Below, piece after piece: positions 42,848 to 52,628 of a stretch of DNA of 64,000 nt; positions within the stretch are counted from its first letter, which is position 1; each line of letters starts with the position of its first letter. Made by a program: the position numbers and the translations under genes. Under the pieces are notes generated by a model. That model was not told the DNA's origin, made no database searches, and saw only the letters and a list, made by a program, of their open reading frames with translations. Origin of the DNA: Bacillus sp. 165 (lineage in GTDB: Bacteria; Bacillota; Bacilli; Bacillales; Bacillaceae_G); the NCBI RefSeq assembly GCF_017742235.1, contig NZ_JAGHKQ010000004.1, positions 186,001 to 250,000 on the forward strand, written 5' to 3'.

Positions 42848-44152
42848 ATGAGAATGGTAGATTTAATTGCCAAAAAGCGTGACGGACATGCATTGACAAC
42901 AGAGGAAATTCAATTCATCATTACAGGCTATACGAACGGAGAAATACCGGATTATCAAATGAGTTCATTTGCCATGGCTGTTTTTTTCAAGGATATGAAT
43001 GATCAAGAACGTGCAGACTTAACGATGGCCATGGTCAACAGTGGCGATACCATTGATTTATCTGCAATTGAAGGAATAAAAGTGGATAAGCACTCCACTG
43101 GCGGTGTCGGAGATACGACTACTTTGGTGTTGGGTCCATTAGTAGCTGCACTTGATGTGCCCGTAGCAAAAATGTCCGGACGGGGATTAGGCCATACAGG
43201 GGGGACCATTGATAAATTAGAAGCAGTTGAGGGTTTTCATGTTGAAATTGAAAATCAGCAATTTATCGATCTTGTAAACAAAAATAAAATTGCTGTTATT
43301 GGACAAAGTGGAAACTTGACACCAGCTGATAAAAAGTTGTATGCCCTTCGTGATGTTACTGCAACAGTGGATTCCATTCCATTGATTGCAAGCTCTATTA
43401 TGAGTAAAAAAATTGCCGCTGGCGCTGATGCGATTGTTTTGGATGTAAAAACAGGAGCAGGTGCGTTCATGAAAACGACAGAAGATGCTAGAGCGCTTGC
43501 ACAAGCAATGGTACGCATCGGAAACAATGTTGGACGGAAAACGATGGCTGTTATTTCTGATATGAGTCAACCGCTTGGATTTGCAATCGGAAATGCACTG
43601 GAAGTGAAAGAAGCAATTGATACATTGCAGGGAAAAGGTCCGAAAGATTTAGAGGAGCTATGCTTAGTACTGGGGAGCAAGATGGTGTATTTAGCAGGAC
43701 AAGCGTCTTCATTGGATGACGCACGTCAAAAGCTTATCGAGGTTATGAACAATGGTAAAGCGCTTGAGAAGTTTAAAGTATTTTTGGAAGCGCAAGGCGG
43801 AGACGGCTCTGTTGTAAATAATCCAGAAAAGCTGCCAGCTGCAAAGTATATTATAGAGGTTGAAGCGAAGGAAGATGGGTATGTGTCTGAAATTATAGCG
43901 GATGAAATAGGTACAGCAGCCATGTTGTTAGGAGCTGGGCGCGCTACAAAAGAATCAGAGATTGACTTAGCAGTAGGATTACTCCTTCGCAAGAAAATTG
44001 GTGATGCTGTGAAAAAGGGTGATTCATTAGTCACGATGCATGCTAACAGCCAAGATGTTGAAAATGTAAAGAATAAGATTTATGAAAACATCAAAATTTC
44101 TAAAAATCATGTTGAAGCACCACCGTTAGTGCACGATACGGTAACAGAATAA
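42848..44152 (+). CDS. pdp: Pyrimidine-nucleoside phosphorylase
   Basis: 434 residues; splits thymidine, uridine and deoxyuridine with phosphate. [17 protein letters not shown] and the catalytic-site [13 protein letters not shown] are intact, and the C-terminal PYNP domain is present. Last gene of the deoB operon, closed by a terminator. Confidence 0.95.
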   Translation: MRMVDLIAKKRDGHALTTEEIQFIITGYTNGEIPDYQMSSFAMAVFFKDMNDQERADLTMAMVNSGDTIDLSAIEGIKVDKHSTGGVGDTTTLVLGPLVAALDVPVAKMSGRGLGHTGGTIDKLEAVEGFHVEIENQQFIDLVNKNKIAVIGQSGNLTPADKKLYALRDVTATVDSIPLIASSIMSKKIAAGADAIVLDVKTGAGAFMKTTEDARALAQAMVRIGNNVGRKTMAVISDMSQPLGFAIGNALEVKEAIDTLQGKGPKDLEELCLVLGSKMVYLAGQASSLDDARQKLIEVMNNGKALEKFKVFLEAQGGDGSVVNNPEKLPAAKYIIEVEAKEDGYVSEIIADEIGTAAMLLGAGRATKESEIDLAVGLLLRKKIGDAVKKGDSLVTMHANSQDVENVKNKIYENIKISKNHVEAPPLVHDTVTE

Positions 44153-44157
44153 ATATA

Positions 44158-44194
44158 CAAAGCTCCTTGCACTTGATGTAAGGGGCTTTTTTTA
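44158..44194 (+). terminator. Terminator of deoB-punA-pdp
   Basis: AAGCTCCTTGCA / TGTAAGGGGCTT followed by a T run. Confidence 0.8.
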
Positions 44195-44314
44195 CTCTAT
44201 GGTGACAATGCGCATGCTTTACAGGTGTGCTTTTTTACGAAAAGAGAAGAAAACATTTTTGGTATCAATCTTTTTGTATGAAGTCTATACTAAGAAAAAA
44301 GGGAGGAGGCACGT

Positions 44315-45265
44315 ATGATTCGGATTTGCGGGATAAGAAAAGATAAAACAGTGCTGTATAATTTATGTTTAGAAGATGTGGAGCGTGAAGATATAGAATG
44401 GTACTGGGTCGATTTGGCCTCACCGACGGAAGAAGAGTATACATATGTGTTAAAAGAATATTTTCAGTTTCACCCTTTAACGATTGAAGATTGCTTGGAA
44501 TACGTACAGCGGCCTAAGGTAGATTTTTATAATGGATATCATTTTTTAGTACTCCATTCTATTGACGGAGAAGAGATGGAGCCGCATGAAGTTGATTTGT
44601 TTATAGGAGAGCGCTTTGTCGTTTCGTTTCATTTTCATGAAAACAAAGGAATTGAACGAACGTGGGAGAGAATTGAGGAACGAGACCGTATTAAGATTAG
44701 TCCTTTGCATTTGGCTCATATGCTTATAGATCAAATAGTGGATGACTATTTTCCCCCTGTATATTATTTAGAGGATCGATTAAATGATATTGATGATAAT
44801 TTAACGAGAGATTCGGAAAGCAGCGTGCTAGAAGAGGTATTTGATATTAGGTATGATTTGTCGAAGTTGCGTCGCACGATAATTCCAATGCGGGACTTGC
44901 TTTATCGCATATTGAATTCTACTCGCTTTCAGGGCAGTAATGATCATGAACTATATTTTAAGGATATTTATGACCATTTACTGAAGCTGACTGAAATGAT
45001 TGAAGCAAGCCGAGATTTGACAGCTGACATTCGTGATAGTTACTTCTCATTGAATTCCGATTATATGAACAGTATTATGAAAACCTTAACAGTGTTTTCG
45101 ACTATTTTTATGCCGCTTACATTTATTGCAGGAGTATACGGTATGAACTTTCAGCATATGCCAGAGCTCTACTGGCGATATGGATATTTTGCAGCGTTGT
45201 TTATAATGGCAGGAATCTCTTTATTTATGATTCTTTGGTTTAAAAAGAAAGGCTGGTTCAAGTGA
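44315..45265 (+). CDS. corA: CorA-family Mg2+ transporter
   Basis: 316 residues. A large acidic cytoplasmic domain precedes two C-terminal helices; the selectivity motif YGMNF stands between them (near residue 276). Forms a pentameric channel for Mg2+ or Co2+. The ribosome-binding site is AGGGAGGAGG. It is monocistronic, ended by a hairpin at 45299. The M-box riboswitch typical of mgtE is not seen. Confidence 0.92.
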   Translation: MIRICGIRKDKTVLYNLCLEDVEREDIEWYWVDLASPTEEEYTYVLKEYFQFHPLTIEDCLEYVQRPKVDFYNGYHFLVLHSIDGEEMEPHEVDLFIGERFVVSFHFHENKGIERTWERIEERDRIKISPLHLAHMLIDQIVDDYFPPVYYLEDRLNDIDDNLTRDSESSVLEEVFDIRYDLSKLRRTIIPMRDLLYRILNSTRFQGSNDHELYFKDIYDHLLKLTEMIEASRDLTADIRDSYFSLNSDYMNSIMKTLTVFSTIFMPLTFIAGVYGMNFQHMPELYWRYGYFAALFIMAGISLFMILWFKKKGWFK

Positions 45266-45298
45266 CCTGCCAACATGCAGCATCGTAGTTGCTTCTCG

Positions 45299-45337
45299 AA
45301 AAATGAGCACTGAAATTTTCCTGTGCTCATTTTTGAA
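45299..45337 (+). terminator. Terminator downstream of corA
   Basis: AAAAATGAGCAC / GTGCTCATTTTT with a 12-base loop. Confidence 0.75.
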
Positions 45338-45498
45338 ATAGTAAGTTTATTTTCAAATTCGATACATCTATTACAAGAACCATTACAATGTTGCATGACA
45401 ATTAAATGGCATTAACCACCTTGTGAAACTGTAGAGAGAGTACCTCGTATCCTTATAGAATGGTAATCACGTAGAAATATTCTAAATGAGGTGAGAGG

Positions 45499-46326
45499 AT
45501 GGCACAGAGGAAACGAGAGGTGTGGCTCGACGCAGCAAAAGGATTTTGTATGATCCTGGTTGTTCTAGGTCATGCATATGAAACAAGTGAAATTACTACG
45601 TGTATTTATTGGTTTCATATGCCGGCATTTTTCCTGTTCAGCGGTTATGTGTTTAATATAAAGGAGTGGAATGAGCTTGGAGATTTGATTAAGCAACGTG
45701 TTCAGCAACTGCTCATGCAGAAGCCTATTTTGTAACCGGACTGGCAGGCATGGAGCCCTCATTTACATATTAGAGTACCCTGGAATGCGGATGTAGCTAT
45801 GCTCACAATCTTTTATTTTAGTATCGGTTATTTTACAAAGCCGCTTTTAAAGAAAATTCCTCTATGGATTACAACGGTGTGTACGATACTGACACTACTA
45901 TGTATTACGCTGCAACAAATGGAATTATTAGACTATCATTTAAGCTTAAAGTTTTTGCGTTACAAAAATCCTTTATTAGATATAATCATTCCGCTTACGA
46001 TGACTATAGTATGTTGCGGTCTTTTCCAAAAGGTTTCTTTTACGAGGCTGACTGCTCCGTTAAGCTTTATTAATAGCAAAAGCATGTCAATTATGTATAT
46101 GCATATCGGAGTGAACAAGCTGTTTCTTCAGTATGTCAATTATGGAAATACCTTGTACACTATTTTGGGCGTTACAGTTCCATTAGTAATGGTTGTTCTT
46201 GTATTTTATAATATAGAAAAAATTCAGCAGTGGGCTACCAATGCAGGAACCTACGGTTATTTCTGGGATATGCGGCAACGTATGTACTTGTATCAAAAGT
46301 CAACGGATAAATATAGCAATATATAA
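45499..46326 (+). pseudogene. Acyltransferase_3 family gene, broken
   Basis: The N-terminal part (REVWLDAAKGFCMILVVLGHA, YWFHMPAFFLFSGY) is a typical membrane O-acyltransferase start. It runs to TAA at 45733-45735, which is in frame with the remaining 197 codons (VPWNADVAMLTIFYFSIGYF onward). In total 276 codons against about 340 in intact relatives. The segment after LIKQRVQQLL is missing, so an internal deletion as well as the stop is likely. The catalytic His in the N-terminal helix survives, but the helices cannot form one protein. Confidence 0.8.
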
Positions 46327-46360
46327 AAAAAGCTTCCTTTACTCTAAAGGAAACTTTTAT
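46326..46360. terminator. Terminator between broken acyltransferase and NCS2 permease
   Basis: AAAAGCTTCCTTTA / TAAAGGAAACTTTT, T-rich on both strands. Confidence 0.78.
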
Positions 46361-46363
46361 ATA

Positions 46364-47653
46364 TTAACCCAACGCATGCAGCACAAATGTAAGGAAAAAG
46401 AGGCTTGCAATTACATATAATGGTTTGCCAACTTCATTTCGCTTTCCTAAAGCAAGCTTTAAAATTGGATAAGCGATAAAGCCGAAGGCAATTCCATCTG
46501 CGATGCTGTATGTTAGCGGAATCATTACAATAATAAGAAACGCCGGAAATCCTTCTGAAAAATCCTGCAGATTGATGTTTTGGATATTTTGGATCATCAA
46601 ACCGCCGATAATAATTAGAATAGGTGCAATTGCACTATCAGGAATCAGCTTAACAAACGGAATACAGAAGAGAGAAAGTAAAAAGAGCATGCCAGTCACT
46701 AAAGAAGTTAAGCCTGTCTTTCCTCCTGCTGCAATGCCTGCTGCGCTTTCTACTGTGGAAACCGTTGGACTTGTACCGAACAAGCCGGAAGCTGCGACAG
46801 ACAAAGCGTTCGCTTGAAATGATCGTGAAAATTTTTCAGGACGTTCGAGCATCCCATGAAGCAAGCCCATATTTTCAAACACAAGCACCATCGTCAGTGA
46901 AAAGGTTGCAATTAAAAATGGAACAGACAGTAATTTGTCAAATGACATAGCACCAAACAAAACACCGTAATCTTGGAAAGAAAAATTCGTATCTTGCAAG
47001 GTGTCTAAGCTAACAAGGCCAAACAGCGATGCAATGCCAGTTCCAGCAAAAACAGTAAGCAAAAAGCTTCCTTTCACATTTCGGATAAATAAAAACAGTG
47101 CCAGTACCAGGGTTGATAATGTAGCCAGTACTTGAGGATCGCTCAACTTTCCTAATGCAACAAAGGTACTGCTGTTACCAACAACTATGCCGCCTTTTTG
47201 CAATCCAATAAACGCTAAAAACACACCTATCCCAACCGTGATAGCTTCTTTTAAAGTCTTAGGAATGGTTTGTGTTAACAGGGCCGCTAAACGGGTAAAT
47301 GCCGTTAGCATGAAGATAAGGCCGGATAAAAATACAGCTGCAAGAGCTTCCTGCCAGGATAACCCCATCGATTGAACAATTGTGTACGTGAAGAAGGCAT
47401 TAACGCCCATACCAGGCACTAAAATAATTGGGGCATTCGCCCAAATAGCCATTATCATACAGCCGACAACAGAGGTTAGTACTGTTGCGAGAATTGCGGC
47501 TTCTACCGGAATACCGGCATCAGATAAAATAGCTCCGTTGACAACCATGATGTAAACAATGGTAAAAAATGATGTCAATCCTGCGGTAATTTCTTGCTTT
47601 ACTGTTGTACTATGACCTGTTAAATCAAATCTCTTTTCTAACAATCCTTTCAT
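46364..47653 (-). CDS. NCS2/AzgA-type purine permease
   Basis: 429 residues, about 12-14 membrane segments. The start ATG 47653 (MKGLLEKRFDL) is the family start; a longer frame upstream has no ribosome-binding site. AzgA-branch signatures: TAGLTSFFTIVYIMVVN, GMGVNAFFTY and GTSPTVSTVESAAG. Such proteins take up hypoxanthine, guanine or adenine by H+ symport. No purine riboswitch is visible upstream, unlike in B. subtilis pbuG. Confidence 0.9.
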   Translation of the reverse strand: MKGLLEKRFDLTGHSTTVKQEITAGLTSFFTIVYIMVVNGAILSDAGIPVEAAILATVLTSVVGCMIMAIWANAPIILVPGMGVNAFFTYTIVQSMGLSWQEALAAVFLSGLIFMLTAFTRLAALLTQTIPKTLKEAITVGIGVFLAFIGLQKGGIVVGNSSTFVALGKLSDPQVLATLSTLVLALFLFIRNVKGSFLLTVFAGTGIASLFGLVSLDTLQDTNFSFQDYGVLFGAMSFDKLLSVPFLIATFSLTMVLVFENMGLLHGMLERPEKFSRSFQANALSVAASGLFGTSPTVSTVESAAGIAAGGKTGLTSLVTGMLFLLSLFCIPFVKLIPDSAIAPILIIIGGLMIQNIQNINLQDFSEGFPAFLIIVMIPLTYSIADGIAFGFIAYPILKLALGKRNEVGKPLYVIASLFFLTFVLHALG

Positions 47654-47970
47654 AATTAAATTCCTACTTTGCAGGTATCCCTCGCCCACCCATGACAAAT
47701 AGTCACGATGCCAATTATAGCATATATAAAAGTAAGAGGACAGACCTTTTGTGTGTGTCGATTAAATATAGGAAGTGCTTGAACTTAAGAAAAAGCGCAA
47801 TAAAAAAGCAAGGATGTGTTCTTTATCTTGCATTACCATGAACTTCAATTATCTATGCCAGACTGTGCGAAAAGTAAGAAGGATAAGTGGAGGAAGAAAA
47901 CGACCCCACTGATTGATGTTTCATCTTGTTACAAGGAGAGTGCTCTTCTTATACAGAGGAGCACCCTTGT
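47654..47970. other. Intergenic region, no gene seen
   Basis: 317 bases. A hairpin near 47932-47974 (ACAAGGGTGCTCCTC pairing with GAAGAGCACTCTCCTTGT) probably ends the SIMPL gene on the minus strand. I see no riboswitch and no coding frame in the rest. Confidence 0.55.
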
Positions 47971-48642
47971 TTACATATACTGAAACACAGCACGTATAGT
48001 TGCTGAAACGTCTAAATCCCCGGTTTGAATCGGAGTCGCTGACTCTGTTGACATGCTCGAAAAGGCAGCTACGTATTCACGCTGCACATTCGTTTGTTCT
48101 TCTTTGATGTTCGCTGGTACAGGGTTGATGGAGACTCCTAATGCCCCTGCAATCACTTTAGCTTTTTCTTGAGCATTTTTAACAGCGAGGGTCAATGCTT
48201 CATTTTCATAAGAAGAAGGATTAGATACTTTAAACACAAGGCTTCTGGCTATATTTGCCCCGTTTTGCACTGCTTCATCATATACTTGCCCTGCTTGCTG
48301 AACATTTAACACTGTTACCTCGAGCATATGCTCTACTCGATACCCTCTAGACTGCGGCTTCCCGTCAACATATTCGTATTGAGGAGACATGGTATAGGAT
48401 GTGGTTTCAATATTTTTTTCATCAATTCCAAGTGCTTTTAGCGCAGCAATGACACTGTTAGTGCGCAGAGCATTTTCTTGCTGTGCAGCTTTTACATTTT
48501 CATTTTCTGTTATTACTCCCAGTGTAAGTACAACAATATCAGGTTTTGCCTTTACCATTCCATGGCCATCCACAGTTACAGTTTGGGGATTGCCTGCTCG
48601 CTCTTGAGAATAATAATAGGGAGAATTTGTTCCATAATGCAT
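47971..48642 (-). CDS. SIMPL-domain (DUF541/YggE-like) protein
   Basis: 223 residues of the SIMPL family. VDGHGMVKAKPDIVVLTLGV at the N-terminus is the classic opening, with repeated VKNAQEKAKVIAGALGV helices near the C-terminus. No clear signal peptide, so it may be cytosolic or cell-surface by another route. The family has been linked to oxidative stress, without a mechanism. The ribosome-binding site is GAAGGTG. Confidence 0.83.
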   Translation of the reverse strand: MHYGTNSPYYYSQERAGNPQTVTVDGHGMVKAKPDIVVLTLGVITENENVKAAQQENALRTNSVIAALKALGIDEKNIETTSYTMSPQYEYVDGKPQSRGYRVEHMLEVTVLNVQQAGQVYDEAVQNGANIARSLVFKVSNPSSYENEALTLAVKNAQEKAKVIAGALGVSINPVPANIKEEQTNVQREYVAAFSSMSTESATPIQTGDLDVSATIRAVFQYM

Positions 48643-49041
48643 GTTTTTTCACCTTCTTTTCCTTGATCAAACTAAAATATAGGAGCACCCCCTTTATTTC
48701 GGATTAATGTGGCTATTGCCTTCTGCTAAGAAAAGTTTCATTACATATATATGAATGAGGAAGACAAAATCATGTATTCAATTAGAGGAGGCCAACTATT
48801 TTTCTTGTAACTGAAGATATAAAGAATTTTAGAAGAATAGCAAAATGTATTCGAAATTAACAGGTGTAAAATAAAAATTCATTAAATATACTCTTTAATT
48901 ACAAGCAAAAATTCAATTTTGACAAGACAAGTGTAAATAATGAAAATATAATAAAATGTATGCAAAATCATATAATATGCAGTATAATTATTTTAATTAT
49001 TGAAAATAATAATTCGAATATTAAGAAAAGGGTAGAGGACA
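48643..49041. other. Intergenic region with possible MarR operator
   Basis: 399 AT-rich bases. ATTATTTT (48987-48994) and AAAATAAT (49003-49010) form an inverted repeat overlapping a TATAAT at 48983 just before the MarR gene, a plausible autoregulatory site. Nothing else is recognisable. Confidence 0.45.
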
Positions 49042-49470
49042 GTGAGAGAAGAACGAGAAGAACGAGAAGAACTCATATTGGATTTATCTGCAGGATTTCG
49101 TCAGTTATTTCGTATGTTTCAAACTGAAGTCAATGAACTTTTTACGAAGTATATGCCTTACAATGAGTTCGTTGTTTTGCGTGTGTTAAAAGCAAAAAGT
49201 CCGCAAATGGCTTCTCAAATTGCGTATGAAGTGGACGTTACATCGAGCCATATCACGGCGGTAACTGACCGTCTTGTTAAAAAAGGATATATGACTCGCA
49301 AACGCTCTGATTCTGACAGACGTATCGTGTATTTAGAAATCACAGAACAAGGAAGAGAAGTAGCGGGTAAGCTCGAAGAATTACGTTTACAGTATTATAA
49401 AGAAAAATTTGCTCATTTAAGTGAAGAAGAAATGAAAATAATGATCACGTTGTGTCAAAGTATACAATAA
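49042..49470 (+). CDS. MarR-family transcriptional regulator
   Basis: 142 residues. HTH near 55-80 (MASQIAYEVDVTSSHITAVTDRL) and wing RKRSDSDRRIVYLEI. Start GTG 49042. The first codons are built from a 9-base repeat (GAAGAACGA), giving REEREEREEL, so the N-terminus can vary by slippage. A strong terminator follows. Its target may be itself; the downstream region holds only a decayed fragment. Confidence 0.85.
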   Translation: MREEREEREELILDLSAGFRQLFRMFQTEVNELFTKYMPYNEFVVLRVLKAKSPQMASQIAYEVDVTSSHITAVTDRLVKKGYMTRKRSDSDRRIVYLEITEQGREVAGKLEELRLQYYKEKFAHLSEEEMKIMITLCQSIQ

Positions 49471-49500
49471 AAGCGGGAAGTGTTTTCTCGCTTTTTTGTT
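49469..49500 (+). terminator. Terminator of the MarR gene
   Basis: AAAGCGGGAAG / TTCTCGCTTTT followed by T-rich sequence. Confidence 0.78.
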
Positions 49501-49518
49501 TGTGTGTGATTAGTGAGG

Positions 49519-49602
49519 TTGCTGCCTCAAGATGATGTAAAACAAGAAATGCTAGCATTAGGTAAAAGATTCGTTGCAAATTTAGTAGGTCTATTTTATT
49601 TT
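49519..49602 (+). pseudogene. Possible 3' fragment of an oxidoreductase gene
   Basis: An open frame reads LLPQDDVKQEMLALGKRFVA, in the style of the last helix of flavodoxin-like NAD(P)H oxidoreductases, without start or body. Such genes often follow marR. The match is only by pattern. Confidence 0.25.
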
Positions 49603-49664
49603 AGTATAATTTCTCCTTTGTTTTTCCATACTTTTCTAATAAGGGATGAACAAGGAGTGAAATT

Positions 49665-50225
49665 ATGAAGCGTATCATACTTTTCATGATGATGGTGTTG
49701 CTTTTCTGTAGTGGAAAAGTTCAGGCAGAAGAAGGAATGCAACCAGAGCAATTGGTCAGAAAGGAAGTAGAATGCTTGGCGACAGGTGATGTTGTGAAGT
49801 ATTCTAGACTATGGACGAGAGGGATGGAAAACGAAATCTTCCTCTTTCACGGCTCTCGTATAAAAGGGTATCCTACGATTTTTAATATAGAAGAGGCTGC
49901 ACTTAAAAATGTAAAAGAGCTCCCGATTTCTGTTTCCCATCATTATCTTCCACATTTGTCAAAGTATCTTTCTTATTTTGGGAATGATGGTGTTAAAACG
50001 CTTTATATTGCTGTGGAGTATAAGGTGAAGAAGGAAAATCCGTATCAACTGAATGGAATAAATTATTTCCTCCAAGTGCTTGTCAAAGAGAACGGAAGCT
50101 GGCATATAGCCGAAAGCGGAATTGCACCAACAGATCAATTGTTTGCAAGTGGACATGGCTTTCAAACAAAAGATGAAAAGCAATATATGAAGCGAAGGAA
50201 AGAGCTACGGAAAAAAACTCCTTGA
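49665..50225 (+). CDS. Secreted protein of unknown function
   Basis: 186 residues with a signal peptide (about 1-22, ending KVQA). The mature part looks like an NTF2/DUF4829-type small domain (PEQLVRKEVECLATGDVVKY; ENGSWHIAESG), with a basic tail. Homology is not certain. The ribosome-binding site is AAGGAGTGA. Its terminator overlaps the stop. Confidence 0.6.
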   Translation: MKRIILFMMMVLLFCSGKVQAEEGMQPEQLVRKEVECLATGDVVKYSRLWTRGMENEIFLFHGSRIKGYPTIFNIEEAALKNVKELPISVSHHYLPHLSKYLSYFGNDGVKTLYIAVEYKVKKENPYQLNGINYFLQVLVKENGSWHIAESGIAPTDQLFASGHGFQTKDEKQYMKRRKELRKKTP

Positions 50226-50242
50226 AAATCAAGGAGTTTTTA
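50212..50242 (+). terminator. Terminator of the secreted protein gene
   Basis: AAAAACTCCTTGA / TCAAGGAGTTTTT with loop AAA. Confidence 0.88.
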
Positions 50243-50379
50243 TTTTGATTTCGAGAAGCAAGCGTGTTTGTATGACAATAATCTCGTCTAGGGCATGGAT
50301 TACAGGTAGAATCCCAATTATGTGCGAAATGTGGTTCTGCACCTAAACAAGCCAGTTTCGCTTTTATTAGCAATAATTG

Positions 50380-50408
50380 GTATAAAAACGAGAAAAATGG
50401 AAAAAATA
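50380..50408 (+). promoter_or_regulatory. Sigma-F/G-type promoter of dacF
   Basis: GTATA (50380) matches GYWTA and GGAAAAAATA (50399-50408) matches GGNRANANTW; the spacer of 14 is slightly short. It lies 30 bases before dacF, which is forespore-expressed in B. subtilis. Confidence 0.55.
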
Positions 50409-50437
50409 GGTTTGATACTGAATGGAGGGTTATGGAG

Positions 50438-51628
50438 ATGAAACGATTAGTTGGAATACTAGTATGTATGACGCTGATTTTCCCTCTTGCTTCCGTAAGC
50501 TTCGCTCAATCAGAAGCGAAGCCGAAAGCTAAGACGCAGGAAAGTAAGTTGAACCTGGTGGATAAGGCTTCTTCAGCGGTTTTGCTTGAGCAAGATACAG
50601 GAAAAGTATTGTATGAAAAAAACAGCAATGAAAAACTGCCACCGGCAAGCATGACGAAAATCATGACGATGCTTTTAATCATGGAAGAGATTAATAAAGG
50701 AAAGCTGACCTTAAAAGACAAGATTCGTACCAGTGAATATGCAGCTTCCATGGGGGGCTCTCAAATTTTTTTGGAGCCAGGTGAAGAGATGACCGTCGAT
50801 GAGATGTTAAAAGGCATTGCGATTGCGTCTGGAAATGATGCATCTGTCGCCATGGCAGAACACATCGCGGGCTCAGAGGAAGCGTTTGTAGAGATGATGA
50901 ACAAAAAGGCAAAGAGTTTAGGCTTGAAAAATACAAATTTCCAAAATCCGACCGGTTTGCCTGCTGAAAATCATTATTCTACTGCGTATGATATGGCAGT
51001 AATGGCGAAGGAGCTTATGAAGTATTCGCTGATTCGTCAATATACAGGAAAATATGAAGACTATTTGCGCCAAAATACAGAGAAGAAATTTTGGCTTGTG
51101 AATACAAATAAACTTGTTCGTTTCTATCCGGGTGTGGATGGAGTAAAAACAGGCTTTACAGGAGAGGCAAGATATTGTTTAACGGCTTCTGCGATGAAAA
51201 ATGGGATGCGTGTCATCGCGGTCGTAATGGGTGCGCCTACATCAAAAGAGCGTAACGCTCAGGTAACAAAGCTTCTTGATTATGCGTACGCTCATTACAC
51301 AACAAAACAAATGTACAAGAAGGACCAGCCGATTGCAGCTATTAAAGTGAATCGCGGGAGTGAAAAGAAGGTCAGCTTAGTAGCTGCTGAGAATGTATCT
51401 GTTTTATCTAAAAAAGGCGAGAGTATTGCAAAAGTGAAAAAGCAAGTCATCATGGAAAAAAGTGTTAAGGCTCCTATAAAAAAAGGAGATGCACTTGGAA
51501 CGTTGGTGCTAAAAAATGGTGATGAAGTAATTTCCAAAACTATGCTAGTGGCAAGTGCTGATATTGACGAAGCGAGTTGGTGGGAATTATTTAAGCGTAC
51601 AATCAGCATTTTTTCTAAATCTGAATAA
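50438..51628 (+). CDS. dacF: D-alanyl-D-alanine carboxypeptidase DacF
   Basis: 396 residues. Signal peptide about 1-23 (ends SFA), penicillin-binding domain with SMTK, SGNDAS (SxN) and VKTGFT (KTG), then a PBP5-like C-terminal domain and a terminal amphipathic anchor. It trims spore cortex peptides. ATG 50438 is 9 bases behind GGAGGG; ATG 50432 is too close. It stands directly before spoIIAA as in B. subtilis. Confidence 0.93.
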   Translation: MKRLVGILVCMTLIFPLASVSFAQSEAKPKAKTQESKLNLVDKASSAVLLEQDTGKVLYEKNSNEKLPPASMTKIMTMLLIMEEINKGKLTLKDKIRTSEYAASMGGSQIFLEPGEEMTVDEMLKGIAIASGNDASVAMAEHIAGSEEAFVEMMNKKAKSLGLKNTNFQNPTGLPAENHYSTAYDMAVMAKELMKYSLIRQYTGKYEDYLRQNTEKKFWLVNTNKLVRFYPGVDGVKTGFTGEARYCLTASAMKNGMRVIAVVMGAPTSKERNAQVTKLLDYAYAHYTTKQMYKKDQPIAAIKVNRGSEKKVSLVAAENVSVLSKKGESIAKVKKQVIMEKSVKAPIKKGDALGTLVLKNGDEVISKTMLVASADIDEASWWELFKRTISIFSKSE

Positions 51629-51745
51629 AGAGAAGCTTCTATGAACGGGGTATGCTCTGTATCTGTGCAGAATGAAGGTTAAGCGGCATATGGCTTTACC
51701 TTTTCTTGCATTTTCTAGCGAAAAAACACTTCTTTTGTCAGTGAG

Positions 51746-51772
51746 AAGGATTCTTCTGTCAGTATAGAGAAA
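51746..51772 (+). promoter_or_regulatory. Possible sigma-H promoter of spoIIA
   Basis: AAGGATT at 51745-51751 resembles the sigma-H -35 (RNAGGAWWW). A weaker GAGAAAG follows at about the right distance. spoIIA is sigma-H dependent in B. subtilis. Confidence 0.45.
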
Positions 51773-51824
51773 GACATTGTATACTTTCCGCGCACTTTCG
51801 CGCTGACAAGAGGAGGAAGTACAA

Positions 51825-52175
51825 GTGAGTCTTTCCATTAATCTCGAAGTGAAACAAAGTGTTCTATGTATTCGATTGGCAGGGGAGCTTGATCACCATA
51901 CGGCGGAAAAGCTTCGTAGAGAAGTCACGGACAAGATTGAAAAAGAAGCAATCAATCATATTGTGTTGAATTTAGAAAAGCTTAGCTTTATGGACAGTTC
52001 TGGGTTAGGTGTCATCTTAGGGCGATATAAGCATATTAAAAGCTTGGGCGGCGAAATGGTTGTTTGTGCGATTTCCCCGGCGGTAAAACGTTTGTTTGAA
52101 ATGTCCGGTTTGTTTAAAATCATACGTTTGGAGCCAAATGAAGAAAATGCGCTGCAAACATTGGGGGTGGCGTAA
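51825..52175 (+). CDS. spoIIAA: Anti-sigma-F factor antagonist
   Basis: 116-residue STAS-domain protein. Unphosphorylated SpoIIAA releases sigma-F by attacking SpoIIAB. The phosphorylation site is the first Ser of MDSSGLGVI near residue 57. Start GTG 51825 behind GAGGAGGAAG. Its stop is followed immediately by the spoIIAB ATG. Confidence 0.96.
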   Translation: MSLSINLEVKQSVLCIRLAGELDHHTAEKLRREVTDKIEKEAINHIVLNLEKLSFMDSSGLGVILGRYKHIKSLGGEMVVCAISPAVKRLFEMSGLFKIIRLEPNEENALQTLGVA

Positions 52176-52616
52176 ATGAGAAATGAGATGCATCTTCAAT
52201 TTTCAGCGCTAAGCCAAAATGAGTCATTTGCCCGCGTTACAGTCGCTGCCTTTATTGCACAGCTGGATCCAACGATGGACGAACTGACAGAAATTAAAAC
52301 GGTCATTTCTGAAGCTGTTACTAATGCTATTATTCACGGATATGATAACAATCCGCAAGGGATTGTGTATATTACTGCTGTTCTTGAAGATGGAATGGTG
52401 AAATTGACTATTCGCGATGAAGGTATCGGTATCGGGAATTTGGAAGAAGCAAGACAGCCATTATTCACTACAAAACCTGAATTAGAGCGTTCAGGAATGG
52501 GATTTACAATCATGGAAAATTTCATGGATGAAGTCGAAGTAATCTCTACAGAAGAGTACGGTACAACTATCCATCTTACAAAATTTCTTTCAAAAAGTAA
52601 CGCTCTATGCAATTAA
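52176..52616 (+). CDS. spoIIAB: Anti-sigma-F factor and kinase
   Basis: 146-residue GHKL-fold serine kinase that holds sigma-F and phosphorylates SpoIIAA. ATP-site boxes: [11 protein letters not shown] (N box), RDEGIGI (G1) and [10 protein letters not shown] (G2). Start follows directly on the spoIIAA stop; the ribosome-binding site lies in the spoIIAA end. Confidence 0.96.
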   Translation: MRNEMHLQFSALSQNESFARVTVAAFIAQLDPTMDELTEIKTVISEAVTNAIIHGYDNNPQGIVYITAVLEDGMVKLTIRDEGIGIGNLEEARQPLFTTKPELERSGMGFTIMENFMDEVEVISTEEYGTTIHLTKFLSKSNALCN

Positions 52617-52628
52617 GGAGAATTGCCT

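Noticed and set aside
47654-47970. Possible purine riboswitch before the NCS2 permease
   Set aside because: None of the conserved loop sequences of the purine aptamer is present on the minus strand.
50282-50431. Frame with CAKCG motif that could be a zinc-ribbon remnant before dacF
   Set aside because: Only one CxxC pair, a stop directly upstream, and the sigma-F/G promoter of dacF overlaps it; too little to call a gene fragment.
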